A program made the translations under genes and the position numbers. 64,000 bases of DNA from Alphaproteobacteria bacterium (GTDB lineage Bacteria; Pseudomonadota; Alphaproteobacteria; Micropepsales; Micropepsaceae). Of this stretch, positions 50,237-60,174 are shown piece by piece. Location of the stretch: NCBI GenBank assembly GCA_021324545.1, contig JAJPIX010000040.1, forward strand, positions 1 through 64,000, given 5' to 3'. The notes under the pieces were generated by a model. The model was not told the DNA's origin and did not search any database. It saw only the letters and a program-made list of their open reading frames with translations. Numbering within the stretch: position 1 is the first letter of the stretch; each line of letters begins with the position of its first letter.

Positions 50237-51531
50237 GGCCTTGCGGCGTTTTGCCGGTAATAGTCGAGCATGCCGTTCAGAAGCACGCGAATCAGATCGT
50301 GCTCGGCCGCGGTCAGATACGGATTCCAGATGTCCAGCATCAGGATCACGCGCAGCTGATCGCTGTCGTTCCAGGCTTCATGTTCGATCGTGTCATCGAA
50401 CACCCAGGCCTTGCCAACCTGCCATTCGCGCGTTTCATTGCCGACGCGGAAATAACATTTGCCCGGCACGATCAGCGGCAGGTGCGTGATCAGCCGCGCA
50501 TTGGTCGAGCCGGTATGGGGCGGAATGCGGGTGTGCGGCGCCAGAAGCGAGAAATTGACGGTCGGGCCGAGGTTCGGGATGTCCACCAGCGGCAGCTTCT
50601 CCAGCACCGCGGCCGTCTTTGGACAGCGCGCGCAATGTTCATCGATGCGCTTGCCGTCTTCATAAAGAAAATAGACGCTCCATTTGGGCGAGCGGTTGAG
50701 TTCCAGCCACTGGTTGACGGGCACATCATCCGGGCGGTTGATGTAGGGCCGGATGTCCCTGTCCTCTTCGTAGATCTTCAGAAATTCTTCGCGGATATCA
50801 TCGGTCGCGGCTTCGAGTTCCTTCAGCCACGGAAACTGCTTTTCATCATAGTACTGGATGGCAGGAACGGCGGGAACGTGCAGCAGCAGGGGCTGCTGGA
50901 CATACACTTTCTTCGCGCCGGTCGTCGCATCCTTGCATTGCTCGAAGCGGGAAAGGTCTTCGTCCTTGTGGCGGGCCCGGACGTCCCGCAGGCGGCTTTC
51001 GAGAAACTCTTCCAGCGCCGCGGCGTTCTCGCGCACGACGTCCCGCGCGTGCGTCAGCGGGCCCTTCAGGCCCTGCGGCGCATCCTCCAGCGAAGGGGCG
51101 ATGACAAGCACATCCTTGTAAACCTTCGCCGCCTGCCGTTTGTCCCCCAGCCGCTCCAAAAGCATCGCCTTCGACAGCAGGGCCGGATAGTAATAGGGGT
51201 CGATCGCGAGCGCGGCGCGGATAGCCGCCATCTCGGCCGCGGAATCGCCGAGCGCGCGATGGGCGAATGCGATATTGAGCGGGATAACGGAATTGTCGCG
51301 GGAAATCGTCGCCGCGCGTTCCAGCAGTGCAAGGGCCTTGCGCGGCTCCTTGCGGTAGAGAGCATGCTGTCCCAGATGCAAGAGCGCCGCAGGGTGATCG
51401 GGCGATGACTCCAGGACGCGCTGCCAGAGGGCGGCCGCCTCTTCCAGCCGGCCCGCGGCCATGGCGGCCGTAGCCTGCTGGCCCAACGCTTCGATGCTTG
51501 TCCCCTGGACGGCGCTCACCGCTTGCGACAC
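50221..51531 (-). CDS. TPR-containing aspartyl/asparaginyl beta-hydroxylase family protein
   Basis: GTG start; TPR N-terminus; NFSLLAPHTRIPPHTGSTNARLITHLPLIVPG...VGKAWVFDDTIEHEAWN. Confidence 0.9.
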   Translation of the reverse strand: MSQAVSAVQGTSIEALGQQATAAMAAGRLEEAAALWQRVLESSPDHPAALLHLGQHALYRKEPRKALALLERAATISRDNSVIPLNIAFAHRALGDSAAEMAAIRAALAIDPYYYPALLSKAMLLERLGDKRQAAKVYKDVLVIAPSLEDAPQGLKGPLTHARDVVRENAAALEEFLESRLRDVRARHKDEDLSRFEQCKDATTGAKKVYVQQPLLLHVPAVPAIQYYDEKQFPWLKELEAATDDIREEFLKIYEEDRDIRPYINRPDDVPVNQWLELNRSPKWSVYFLYEDGKRIDEHCARCPKTAAVLEKLPLVDIPNLGPTVNFSLLAPHTRIPPHTGSTNARLITHLPLIVPGKCYFRVGNETREWQVGKAWVFDDTIEHEAWNDSDQLRVILMLDIWNPYLTAAEHDLIRVLLNGMLDYYRQNAARPQAGG

Positions 51532-51618
51532 CCGTTAGCCACCAAAAGTATGACGAAGGGGAAAACCCCCGCAAGCGCTAAGGCCATGAAATCGCGGCCG
51601 AAATGCCGCGGGGGCACG

Positions 51619-53403
51619 TCAATAGGCCTGGCCCGGCAGGTTTACGGCCCGCATCTCCACTCCACCGCGCGGCGTTTCGTTCAAAGCCCTGATCGCGATC
51701 CGGGCGGGCGGCGACGACATGATCGTCACCAGCCCCTGCATGGCGCGCATGGTGGCCGCAGACTGGCCAAACATGTTGCTGAAGGCCTGGAAAAAGCCCT
51801 TGGGCTGCGGATAGCGCTTGAAGACAGCCTGTTCGTTGGGGCCGATGCCGGCCAGTTTCTTGGCCTCGTCCACGGCCGTCCAGAAACCACCGAGCCGGTC
51901 CACAAGGCCGCGCGCTTTGGCATCGGCGCCCGTCCAGACGCGTCCCTTCGCGATGGCCTGCACCTGCGCCAGAGGAAGCTTCCGGCCCGCGGCCACCTTC
52001 TGCGTGAAGTCGGCATAAATCGCGTCGGCCTGGGCATTGAGATTGGCAAGCTGCTCGGGTGTGTAAGGCTCAATGCCGGAATTGAACAGCGCGTTCTTGC
52101 CCACCCCGATATCCTCGGCGGTCACGCCGATCAGGCCCAGAGTCTTGCCAACGGACACCTTGCCCGTGAGCACGCCGATGGAGCCTGTGAGCGTGCCCGG
52201 CTCCGCCACGATCTTGTTGGCGGACGAGGAGATGTAATAGCCGCCGGATGCCGCAAGCGAGCCCATGCTGATGACCACGGGCTTTCCCTTCGCTTGAGCC
52301 TTTTTCACCGCGTTCAGGATCTGGTCCGACGCGGTGACCGAGCCTCCGGGCGAATCCACGCGCAGCACGATCGCCTTGATGGATTTGTCGTCCGCAGCGG
52401 CGCGGATCGCCTGGGAAAGATTGTCGCCTGCGATGACCGTGTTTTCGCCCCCGAACGGGCTGGTTTCAACCTTGCCGTCCTGGATATCGCCGGCCGCCTC
52501 GATCAGCGCGATGTTTCCGCCCGATACGCCGATGCGCTGCTTCGTGTGCACATAATCGACAATATCGATGGCCTTGGCATCGGCGCCCGCGCGCCGCAGA
52601 GCCGCCCATTGCGCATCGTCGTCATAACCGATGCGATCGATCAGATGCGCCCTCAGGACGCTTCCGGCGAATTGCGGGCTCTGCTCGATGGCGGAAACGA
52701 TCGACTTCTGGTCCAGCCTGCGGTCGGAGGCGGCCTGCGCGGTGGCCACGTTGTACCACGACTGCAGGACTTCCTGTGTCTCTTCGCGGTTGGCGGGGGT
52801 GTAACCCTTCTCCATGAACATGTCGGCCGCACTCTTATACTCCGCGCGCTTGACGATTTGCGGCTCTGCCTGAATCTTGTCGAACAACCCGCGCAGGAAG
52901 ATCGCGCCCCCCGCGGTGCCCGCCGGTTCGAACGGGCTCTTCGGCTCCATCCAGATTTCGTTGGCGGAAGACGCGGCCAGATAGTCGCCCAAGCCTTCGG
53001 AGAAAAATCCCTGCGCGTAGGCGATCACGAATTTTCCGGACGAACGGAACCGCTGGATCGCCGCGCGGATCTCTTCGGCCTGCGCGACCGGCATGTCGGC
53101 GGAGCCGACGCGCATGAATACGCCTTTCACGCGATTGTCACGCTGGGCCGCATCGAGCCCGAGCACGATGTCCATCACGGTCGGACGATGGCTGCCGAAG
53201 CCAAACGGGCTGGGCGCCGATGAGTCCGCCATCGGTTGCCGCAGATCCATGCTCAGGATGATCTTGGGCGGCAGTCCATCGCCCTTGGCGAGCCCGATCA
53301 CGCCCAGCACGACGACGATCAGGACAAGCGCGAGCGCGATTTTGACAAAGCCGTTGAGGGTGCCGACGAGGATGGACCGGCACCAGCGCAGGAAGGCAAC
53401 CAT
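51619..53403 (-). CDS. sppA: Signal peptide peptidase SppA, 67K type
   Basis: Start MVAFLRWCRSILVGTLNGF; VLRVDSPGGSVTASDQI, SMGSLAASGGYYISSSANKIVAEPGTLTGSIGVL. Confidence 0.94.
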   Translation of the reverse strand: MVAFLRWCRSILVGTLNGFVKIALALVLIVVVLGVIGLAKGDGLPPKIILSMDLRQPMADSSAPSPFGFGSHRPTVMDIVLGLDAAQRDNRVKGVFMRVGSADMPVAQAEEIRAAIQRFRSSGKFVIAYAQGFFSEGLGDYLAASSANEIWMEPKSPFEPAGTAGGAIFLRGLFDKIQAEPQIVKRAEYKSAADMFMEKGYTPANREETQEVLQSWYNVATAQAASDRRLDQKSIVSAIEQSPQFAGSVLRAHLIDRIGYDDDAQWAALRRAGADAKAIDIVDYVHTKQRIGVSGGNIALIEAAGDIQDGKVETSPFGGENTVIAGDNLSQAIRAAADDKSIKAIVLRVDSPGGSVTASDQILNAVKKAQAKGKPVVISMGSLAASGGYYISSSANKIVAEPGTLTGSIGVLTGKVSVGKTLGLIGVTAEDIGVGKNALFNSGIEPYTPEQLANLNAQADAIYADFTQKVAAGRKLPLAQVQAIAKGRVWTGADAKARGLVDRLGGFWTAVDEAKKLAGIGPNEQAVFKRYPQPKGFFQAFSNMFGQSAATMRAMQGLVTIMSSPPARIAIRALNETPRGGVEMRAVNLPGQAY

Positions 53404-53513
53404 GGCAGATTCCCTTGCAATATCAACATCTTGATCGAACAGACACGACACCGCATCCGCCCGCCCACGATGTTATATGGGAAGGATGTTAAGGAAGGCC
53501 ACTCCCGCTCCGG

Positions 53514-54734
53514 TCAGGCGGCCCGGCGCGACTGCCCCTCCACGTTCCGGCTCAAATGGGCGGCCAGGCGCGGAGCAGCGAATTCTGCGCCATACATGAA
53601 ACGCAGAAGCGGACCGAAACTGTCCATCGCCGCCAGTCCCATGACATAGAGCCCGGGCACGGCCGTTTCGAAATTGTCCGTCACAAACGGCGGCCTTCCC
53701 GGTTCGGCGACGCGCGTCACAAGAGCGGCATCGAGAAATGGAATTCTGTGCATGTCGGCCTTGTATCCGGTCGCGGCGATCACATGATCGCAAACCAGCG
53801 CCTCTTCATCCCCCGACGGGCCTTCCAATGTGAGAACCGCGCGGCCATTTTTCGATTCGGCCCCGACGATCTTGCGGCCAAGCAGCGTCTGAATCTTGCC
53901 TTCGACCTTTTCGCGCATGAACCATCCGGCGGCCGGATGCATGTGGCTTGAAATGGCGCGCCGTTTCAACGCATCGGGCAGGCGATAGAACAGAAGCGGG
54001 GCCGCCGCGCAGAAATAGGACCGCCAGCCGCGGCCGATGCCGGACGCCGGGCGCTGGATCCTGTAGAGCAGCGTTTCGGCATCGGGGTCCGGAATGCTGT
54101 TGAAATCAAGCACGCGCGTGCGCGCCACGATGCGCGCCTTTGCACCGGAGGTCTGCAACAGCGAGGCGAGATCGATGGCTGACGCCCCACTGCCGATGAC
54201 GACGACATCCTTGCCCCTGAACTGTTCAACGTCGCGGTGCGCATAGCTGTGCGACAGCAGCTCGCCGGGCAGATTGCGCAGCTCGTCGGGAATATGGGCA
54301 AACCATGTAATGCCGACCGCCAGGACGACACGCGCGGCCTGCAGCTGTTCGCCGGTTTCAAGGGTCAATGCGAAACCCTCGCCGCTGCGCCTGAGCGCGG
54401 TGACCTGGACGTCCTCCAGATCGGGCACAAAACGCGCGCGAAACCAGTCGGCATAAGCGATGAAGCGGTCGAGCGGGATCGGCAAGCCTTCGTCCGCATA
54501 GGGAATGTTACGCGCGGCGCACCAGGCCTTCATGGTGGAATCACCGGCCGGCGCCGACAGATTGGACGCAAAGCCGTCGGACTTGAGCATCATGTCCCTG
54601 GGCATGTGGTTGCGCCAGGTGCCGAGCGGCTTGCCGAAAATGCGATGTTCGACGCCGCGGGCCCGCAGATGCGCGGCCAGCGACAAGCCATAAGGTCCTG
54701 CGCCAATGATGGCGACCGGGCAAATGTCGTTCAT
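53514..54734 (-). CDS. FAD/NAD(P)-binding flavoprotein monooxygenase-like
   Basis: VAIIGAGPYGLSLAAHLRARG, VVVIGSGASAIDLASLL, VIAATGYKADM. Confidence 0.85.
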   Translation of the reverse strand: MNDICPVAIIGAGPYGLSLAAHLRARGVEHRIFGKPLGTWRNHMPRDMMLKSDGFASNLSAPAGDSTMKAWCAARNIPYADEGLPIPLDRFIAYADWFRARFVPDLEDVQVTALRRSGEGFALTLETGEQLQAARVVLAVGITWFAHIPDELRNLPGELLSHSYAHRDVEQFRGKDVVVIGSGASAIDLASLLQTSGAKARIVARTRVLDFNSIPDPDAETLLYRIQRPASGIGRGWRSYFCAAAPLLFYRLPDALKRRAISSHMHPAAGWFMREKVEGKIQTLLGRKIVGAESKNGRAVLTLEGPSGDEEALVCDHVIAATGYKADMHRIPFLDAALVTRVAEPGRPPFVTDNFETAVPGLYVMGLAAMDSFGPLLRFMYGAEFAAPRLAAHLSRNVEGQSRRAA

Positions 54735-54881
54735 TTCAGTATCCTCGCGCGTTCCAAATCAGGACAGGGCGTCCCGGAACAGGCCGCATTTCCAGCAAAA
54801 CCGGCCGTCCGCGCGGGTCGGTTCCAGATCCATGCCAGGAACGGATCCTGCAAGCCGGTTCCGCGCGCGGGAGAATTGACG

Positions 54882-56114
54882 ATGACGGGACGGGTTTTGC
54901 TGTACGCCACGCAGGGCTGGCCGTCGGTGGCACGCTATGCGGCGGCGTTTGCGCAGGCCGGCTGTGCCGTGGGCGCCCTGTCGCCAAGGCGCGCGCCGGT
55001 TGCGGCCAGCCGCTATGTGGAATCCCTCCATGCCTACAACGCGCTCCTTCCGCATGCGTCGCTGGACATCGCCATTACGCGGTTCCGTCCCGACCTGATC
55101 GTGCCATGCGACGATCGCGCAACCGCCCATCTGCTTTCGCTTCATGCCAGGGCGCCGCGTCATTCGCCGGCCACGGCGCTGATCGAACGGTCGCTGGGTG
55201 CGCCTGCCAATTACGGGCGCATGATGGCGCGCAACACCTTCATGGCCGAGGCGATGTCCCTGGGCATTCGCGTGCCGAAAACCTTTCCCGTGACCGGCGA
55301 GCGCGATCTTGATTCGGCCCTGGCCGAGACCGGCTTTCCGGCCGTCCTGAAGGCCGACGGAACCTGGGGCGGCGACGGCGTAATCATCGCCCGCACGCGC
55401 GAAGAAGCCCGCGCGGCATTCCGCAAACTGGCGCATCCGGCTTCACGCCTGCGCAGCGTTGCGCGCGCCTTCAGACGCCGGGACGCGCATTTTCTGCTGA
55501 GCGCCTTCGCGCCAAAGCAGAGCGCCGTCAGCGTGCAGAATTTCGTGGCGGGAAAACCGGCCGCCAGCGCTTTCGCCGCGTGGAAGGGAAATGTTGCCGG
55601 CGCGGTGTACTATGACATGGTGAAAACGGACGGGCCGATGGGCCCGCCCAATGTGATCCGCCGCGTGGATTGCCCCGAGATTGCGGAAGTCACGCGAAAA
55701 GTGGCGGCGCATTTCGGGCTTTCGGGACTGCACGGCCTGGACTTCATTCGCGATGCCGAGGGCCATGTGCATCTGCTGGAAATCAATCCGCGCGCCACAC
55801 AGGGCGGAACATTGGGATTCGGACCGGGCCGCGATGCGCCCGCTGCGCTTGCCGGCTGCATCGCGCCGGATGCCAAAGCCCGCGCCGCCATCGAAAACGA
55901 TCTGGTGGCGATCTTCCCGCGGGAATGGCGGCACGATCCTTTGAGCCCGTGGCTCACACGCGCGCACCATGACGTGCCCTGGGACGACCCCGGCGTGCTT
56001 CAGGCCTCGCTCGGCATGAAGCCGCCTCGGCGCAAGGCCCGCCGCGGCCTTACGGCTTCGTCAGTTCGGCCACAAGCGCTGCCTGGCCATACACGTTCCG
56101 AAGCGCTTCCGTAA
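54882..56114 (+). CDS. ATP-grasp domain protein
   Basis: Start MTGRVLLYATQGW; FPAVLKADGTWGGDGVIIA, HVHLLEINPRATQGG. Confidence 0.85.
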   Translation: MTGRVLLYATQGWPSVARYAAAFAQAGCAVGALSPRRAPVAASRYVESLHAYNALLPHASLDIAITRFRPDLIVPCDDRATAHLLSLHARAPRHSPATALIERSLGAPANYGRMMARNTFMAEAMSLGIRVPKTFPVTGERDLDSALAETGFPAVLKADGTWGGDGVIIARTREEARAAFRKLAHPASRLRSVARAFRRRDAHFLLSAFAPKQSAVSVQNFVAGKPAASAFAAWKGNVAGAVYYDMVKTDGPMGPPNVIRRVDCPEIAEVTRKVAAHFGLSGLHGLDFIRDAEGHVHLLEINPRATQGGTLGFGPGRDAPAALAGCIAPDAKARAAIENDLVAIFPREWRHDPLSPWLTRAHHDVPWDDPGVLQASLGMKPPRRKARRGLTASSVRPQALPGHTRSEALP

Positions 56115-58116
56115 TCGCCGCCGTGGATACGGCGACGGCACGGTTCTGCGTGTCATCGAAGCCGAAGGCGCCGCCCAGGCTGTGAATGTTGCCGTCGAAC
56201 ACCGCGCCGATCACCTGCCCCTTCGCATCGATCACCGGCGAACCGGAATTGCCGCCGATAATGTCGTTGTTGGTGGTGAAATCGAACACCGTGTCGGGAT
56301 TGACCTTGTTCTGCGCGTTCACCCATTTCGGCGCCAGCGCAAACGGATCCTGCCCGGTCGCCCGCGCCCAAAGGCCCTTGAAATAGGTGAAGGGCGGAAT
56401 GGGCGTGCCATTCTCGTTCCAGCCTTCGACCTTTCCGTAGGTCAGCCGCAGGGAAAAGGTCGCGTCCGGATAGATGCTGGTGCCATAGATCGCAAAGCGC
56501 GCCCGGGCAATTTTCTCTGACGCCCGGTCGGTCGGGCCCGTCACCCTCGTTTCGTATTCGGTACGGATGGCGCGACTGGCGGCATCGGTGGCCAGCACAA
56601 ACCGGATCATCGGATCGTCGGAGGCCTGAATGGCGGCCAAGCCCCCGTCCCACAACATCTTCCGGTATGCGGCATCCGAAAGCCGCGATTTCGAGAGGGC
56701 GGCCGAAAGTTCCTGCGGCGACTGCTTGCCGAGAAATGTCCGGGTGCCCGGCGCGTCCGCCGTCAGATGTTCACGCAGCTTGGTCAGCCAGAATTCCAGC
56801 ACGAGCTGCTCCAGCTCCGGATAGACCGGCCGGTTGTCGAGCACGCGCTTTTCCAGAAGCGGCAGGCGGCTGTCGGTATACTCGGGCAGCCGGTCGCTGT
56901 TGGGTTTGGTGCGTTCCTCGGCGGCACGAACCAGCGCCCGCGCATAGCCGAACAGGTCGGAAAGCATGCCTGCGCGCGCCTCTTCCATCACATAGGCCTG
57001 ATAGAGCGCCTTCCGGTCGGCCTGGACGCGCGCAATATCGGCCCACGGATCGCCGATTTCCGCCTTGAGCTTGCGGTCTTTCATCACGCGGGCGCGCAAG
57101 TCCGCATCGGCCTTGCGTTTGGCGGCAATCAGCGCGGGGGCGACGAGCGCCCCTTCCTCGCCGTTCAGCGCCTTGAAGCTGTTTTCCACGCCGAACAGGT
57201 CATCGTTGGAAATGCGGGCGTGTTCGGCGCTTTCCTCGCCGAACCGGATCAGGCGGCCGCGCAATTCGGAGAACAGGATCAGCGTATCGGGAAGCGAGAC
57301 ATCGCGCAGGGTTTCCAGCTGCTCCGCCGTGAGAAGGCGTTGCGTTGAGCCCGGATTGCCCGCCATGAACACGGGCTCGCCTGCGGCCGGCGGCTCAGTG
57401 CGCCATTTCAGGTGATTAGGCGTCGAGACCGGCTGGCCGTTCTCATAAAGCCGCACGAAGGAGCAATCGAGGTCGTAGCGCGGGAAATTGAAATTGTCGG
57501 GATCGCCGCCGAAGAACGCCGTCTGCTGTTCCGGCGCGAAGACAAGGCGCACATCGGAATACTTGCGATAGGTATAGAGCTTGTACTGACCGCCTTCATA
57601 AAGCGTGATCACCTGGCAGCGCTCGGTGGCTTCCCGGCCGCCGCAGGATTCCTTTTCGATCGCGGCGATTTCGCCATCGCGCGCCTTGACGAAATCCTGG
57701 CCCGTTTTGCCGGCGGCTGCTTTCGTCACCCGATCGGTGACATCGGAAATGCCGATGAGGATTTCCGCCTGCATGCCGGGACATAGTTTTTCATCCGAGA
57801 GCGCTTCCACGGCGAAACCCTGTTGCACGTAGTCCATCTTGTCGGTGGAGAGATTTTGCGCGCAGTCGCGCACGCAGTGATGATTTGTGAGCACGAGGCC
57901 CCTGTCGCTGACCACCGAGGCCGAACAGCCGGACGACAGCCGCACGGACGAAAGCTGCACGTTGTGAAGCCACGCCGCATCGATATCGACGCCGTATTCC
58001 GCCTTGACCTTGGCGGACGGAAAATTGTCGAAGGTCCACATGCCTTCGTCGGCATATGCCGCACCGGCAAGCGCGGCGCCTGCGGCCAGCACCGCGAGCA
58101 CAGAAACCGTCTTCAT
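56050..58116 (-). CDS. S46-family dipeptidyl-peptidase (DPP7/DPP11-like)
   Basis: DEGMWTFDNFPSAKV, GLVLTNHHCV (His), NDIIGGNSGSPVIDAKGQVIGAVFDGN (Ser). Confidence 0.92.
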   Translation of the reverse strand: MKTVSVLAVLAAGAALAGAAYADEGMWTFDNFPSAKVKAEYGVDIDAAWLHNVQLSSVRLSSGCSASVVSDRGLVLTNHHCVRDCAQNLSTDKMDYVQQGFAVEALSDEKLCPGMQAEILIGISDVTDRVTKAAAGKTGQDFVKARDGEIAAIEKESCGGREATERCQVITLYEGGQYKLYTYRKYSDVRLVFAPEQQTAFFGGDPDNFNFPRYDLDCSFVRLYENGQPVSTPNHLKWRTEPPAAGEPVFMAGNPGSTQRLLTAEQLETLRDVSLPDTLILFSELRGRLIRFGEESAEHARISNDDLFGVENSFKALNGEEGALVAPALIAAKRKADADLRARVMKDRKLKAEIGDPWADIARVQADRKALYQAYVMEEARAGMLSDLFGYARALVRAAEERTKPNSDRLPEYTDSRLPLLEKRVLDNRPVYPELEQLVLEFWLTKLREHLTADAPGTRTFLGKQSPQELSAALSKSRLSDAAYRKMLWDGGLAAIQASDDPMIRFVLATDAASRAIRTEYETRVTGPTDRASEKIARARFAIYGTSIYPDATFSLRLTYGKVEGWNENGTPIPPFTYFKGLWARATGQDPFALAPKWVNAQNKVNPDTVFDFTTNNDIIGGNSGSPVIDAKGQVIGAVFDGNIHSLGGAFGFDDTQNRAVAVSTAAITEALRNVYGQAALVAELTKP

Positions 58117-58216
58117 GGAATTCCCCCTGACGTGACAACGGGAGCACGCGCGGGCTCCGATCCGCCCCGAACCCGCGTTCTTACAGGCTGTCGCCGCGTT
58201 CTGGCAATGCGGCGGG

Positions 58217-58672
58217 CTATTTTCCGGCGTGGCTTACCGTATAGACAAAGTCGTATTCGCTGCCCTTTGCGTCACGCGCATGGATGGTCATCGATCCGCG
58301 CGCGCCTGCGTATTTGCCGGTTCCCCCGGTCACGGCGAGTGTGGAGTCGGAGGCATCATAGAACGGGCCTTCGACGGTGATCTGGCCGTCAGCCAGGAAC
58401 AGGGTCCAGAAACACTCGTAGGACTTTCCGACCGAAATGCGGAAACAGACGCCCTGATCGGTGCCGACCTTGTTCCGGTCGGCACTGTCGTACACCTCGT
58501 TCGCAAAGGTCAGAATGTCGCCGCGATTGTCGGCGCCGCTGCCGACATGTGCGGTCTCCTCGCCCTTTGGATGTTCGATGACATGAATCTGCTCGATCCC
58601 GGCGTTCGCCGCAAAGGTCGGTGTCTGCGCCGCATACAGCGCTGCGGCGGTCGAAAGAAGAATCTTCCACAT
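58217..58672 (-). CDS. Secreted protein with allene-oxide-cyclase/dirigent-like barrel pattern
   Basis: Signal peptide; CFRISVGKSYECFWTLFLADGQITVEGPFYD...LAVTGGTGKYAGARGSMTIHA. Confidence 0.6.
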   Translation of the reverse strand: MWKILLSTAAALYAAQTPTFAANAGIEQIHVIEHPKGEETAHVGSGADNRGDILTFANEVYDSADRNKVGTDQGVCFRISVGKSYECFWTLFLADGQITVEGPFYDASDSTLAVTGGTGKYAGARGSMTIHARDAKGSEYDFVYTVSHAGK

Positions 58673-58683
58673 GTGCTCCCCCT

Positions 58684-60174
58684 CTAGTCCGCGGCTGCCC
58701 GTTTCGGCGCAGCGGCGGCGTTGGCGTTCCAGGCATCGCCTGCAGGCGCGGCGCCGCGGTCATAGGGCCGGGCAATCGCCATGTAGAGAATGCCCGCGCC
58801 CACGATCGCAAGCCATGTGACGCTCATGGAATAGTTAATGTACCAGGGCTGGTCCGGCGTGCGCGGCCAAGCCATGTCGAGGATTGCCGCTATGCCATAG
58901 GCCAAGGCGATGACATTGACCGGCAGCCCGAAGGCGCCCAGCCGAAACCGGCCCGCGGGATTCCAGCCGCGGAGCCGCGCGCCAAGGGCACCCAGCACGA
59001 TCATCTGGAACGCCGCGTAAATTCCGATGATGGCCGAGGCGACGATCGTGGCGATGGCGTTGGCGAAGACAAGGCCAAGACAGACGATCACGCCCGCGAC
59101 AATTCCCGACACGACGAGGGCGCGCACCGGGACGTGGGTGTGCGGCGAGATGATCGAGAAGAAATCGCTCGCCACAATCATCCTGTCGCGCGCATAGGCG
59201 AAAACGAGCCGGCTCGTCGCCGCCTGCAGGCTGAGGATGCAAGACATGAAGGAGACAAGCACGACGGCAATCACAAGCCTGAACCCGACCGGACCGAACG
59301 CGGCGAGGAGAACAGCTTCAACGGGGTCGGCGATCCTGCCGGAAATGGCGCCGGGAATATCCGGCTGCGCCACGATAAGCGCCAGGCACACAAACGCCGC
59401 TGCGGCCATGCCGACATAGATCGTCATGCGCATCGCGCGCGGGATGGCGACGCCGGGATTGGGCGTTTCCTCCGCAACGTCGCCGCAGGCCTCGAACCCA
59501 TAACAGGTGAAAAGGCCGGTCACCGCCGCGGCGAGAAAAGCCGGCCAGTAGTTGCCGCCGCCAATGCCGAAACTCTGGAACACCACGCCGAAGGGTTGAT
59601 GCCGCTGGAACAGGAGGAGATAGGAGCCGACAACGATTGCGCCGATGATTTCGCAGATGAATCCGAACATGGCCACGCGCGCCAGAATCCGTGTGCCCGC
59701 GAGGTTGATGAGCGTCGAAATGACGACTAGCACAAGCGCGATCGCAGTGGTGAGGAGCGGCGTTGGCTGAAAACCGATCAGCGTGGCCACGAACGGGCCG
59801 GCGCCGACTGCAACCGCGGCAATCGTGGTGAAGAGCGCCCAGCCATAGATCCAGCCCGCCATCCATGCCCAGCGCTTGCCGACGAGCCGCCGCGCCCAGG
59901 GATAGAGCCCGCCGGAAATGGGAAACTGGGAGACCACCTCGCAGAAGATGAGGCAGACGAGAAACTGCCCGACGGCCGCGATGAAATAGGACCAGAACAT
60001 GGGCGGGCCGCCCGTGGTCATGCCCACCGTGAAGACCGAATAGACCCCCACGACCGGCGACAGATAGGTGAAGCCGAGGGCAAAATTCTCCCACAGGCTC
60101 ATCTTGCGGTCGAAGCGCGCGGTATAGCCGAGCGCTGCAAGCTGCGCGGCGTCGGCGTCTTTTTCCGTGTCCAT
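58684..60174 (-). CDS. APC-superfamily amino acid/polyamine permease
   Basis: Start MDTEKDADAAQLAALGYTARFDRKMSLWENFALGFTYLSPVVGVYS; 12-TM-like; GFEACGDVAEETPNPGVAIPRAM. Confidence 0.9.
   Translation of the reverse strand: MDTEKDADAAQLAALGYTARFDRKMSLWENFALGFTYLSPVVGVYSVFTVGMTTGGPPMFWSYFIAAVGQFLVCLIFCEVVSQFPISGGLYPWARRLVGKRWAWMAGWIYGWALFTTIAAVAVGAGPFVATLIGFQPTPLLTTAIALVLVVISTLINLAGTRILARVAMFGFICEIIGAIVVGSYLLLFQRHQPFGVVFQSFGIGGGNYWPAFLAAAVTGLFTCYGFEACGDVAEETPNPGVAIPRAMRMTIYVGMAAAAFVCLALIVAQPDIPGAISGRIADPVEAVLLAAFGPVGFRLVIAVVLVSFMSCILSLQAATSRLVFAYARDRMIVASDFFSIISPHTHVPVRALVVSGIVAGVIVCLGLVFANAIATIVASAIIGIYAAFQMIVLGALGARLRGWNPAGRFRLGAFGLPVNVIALAYGIAAILDMAWPRTPDQPWYINYSMSVTWLAIVGAGILYMAIARPYDRGAAPAGDAWNANAAAAPKRAAAD

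Noticed and set aside
54237-54881. N-terminal 215 residues of ORF 54237..56114
   Set aside because: Antisense to the flavoprotein gene; the ATP-grasp protein starts convincingly at 54882.
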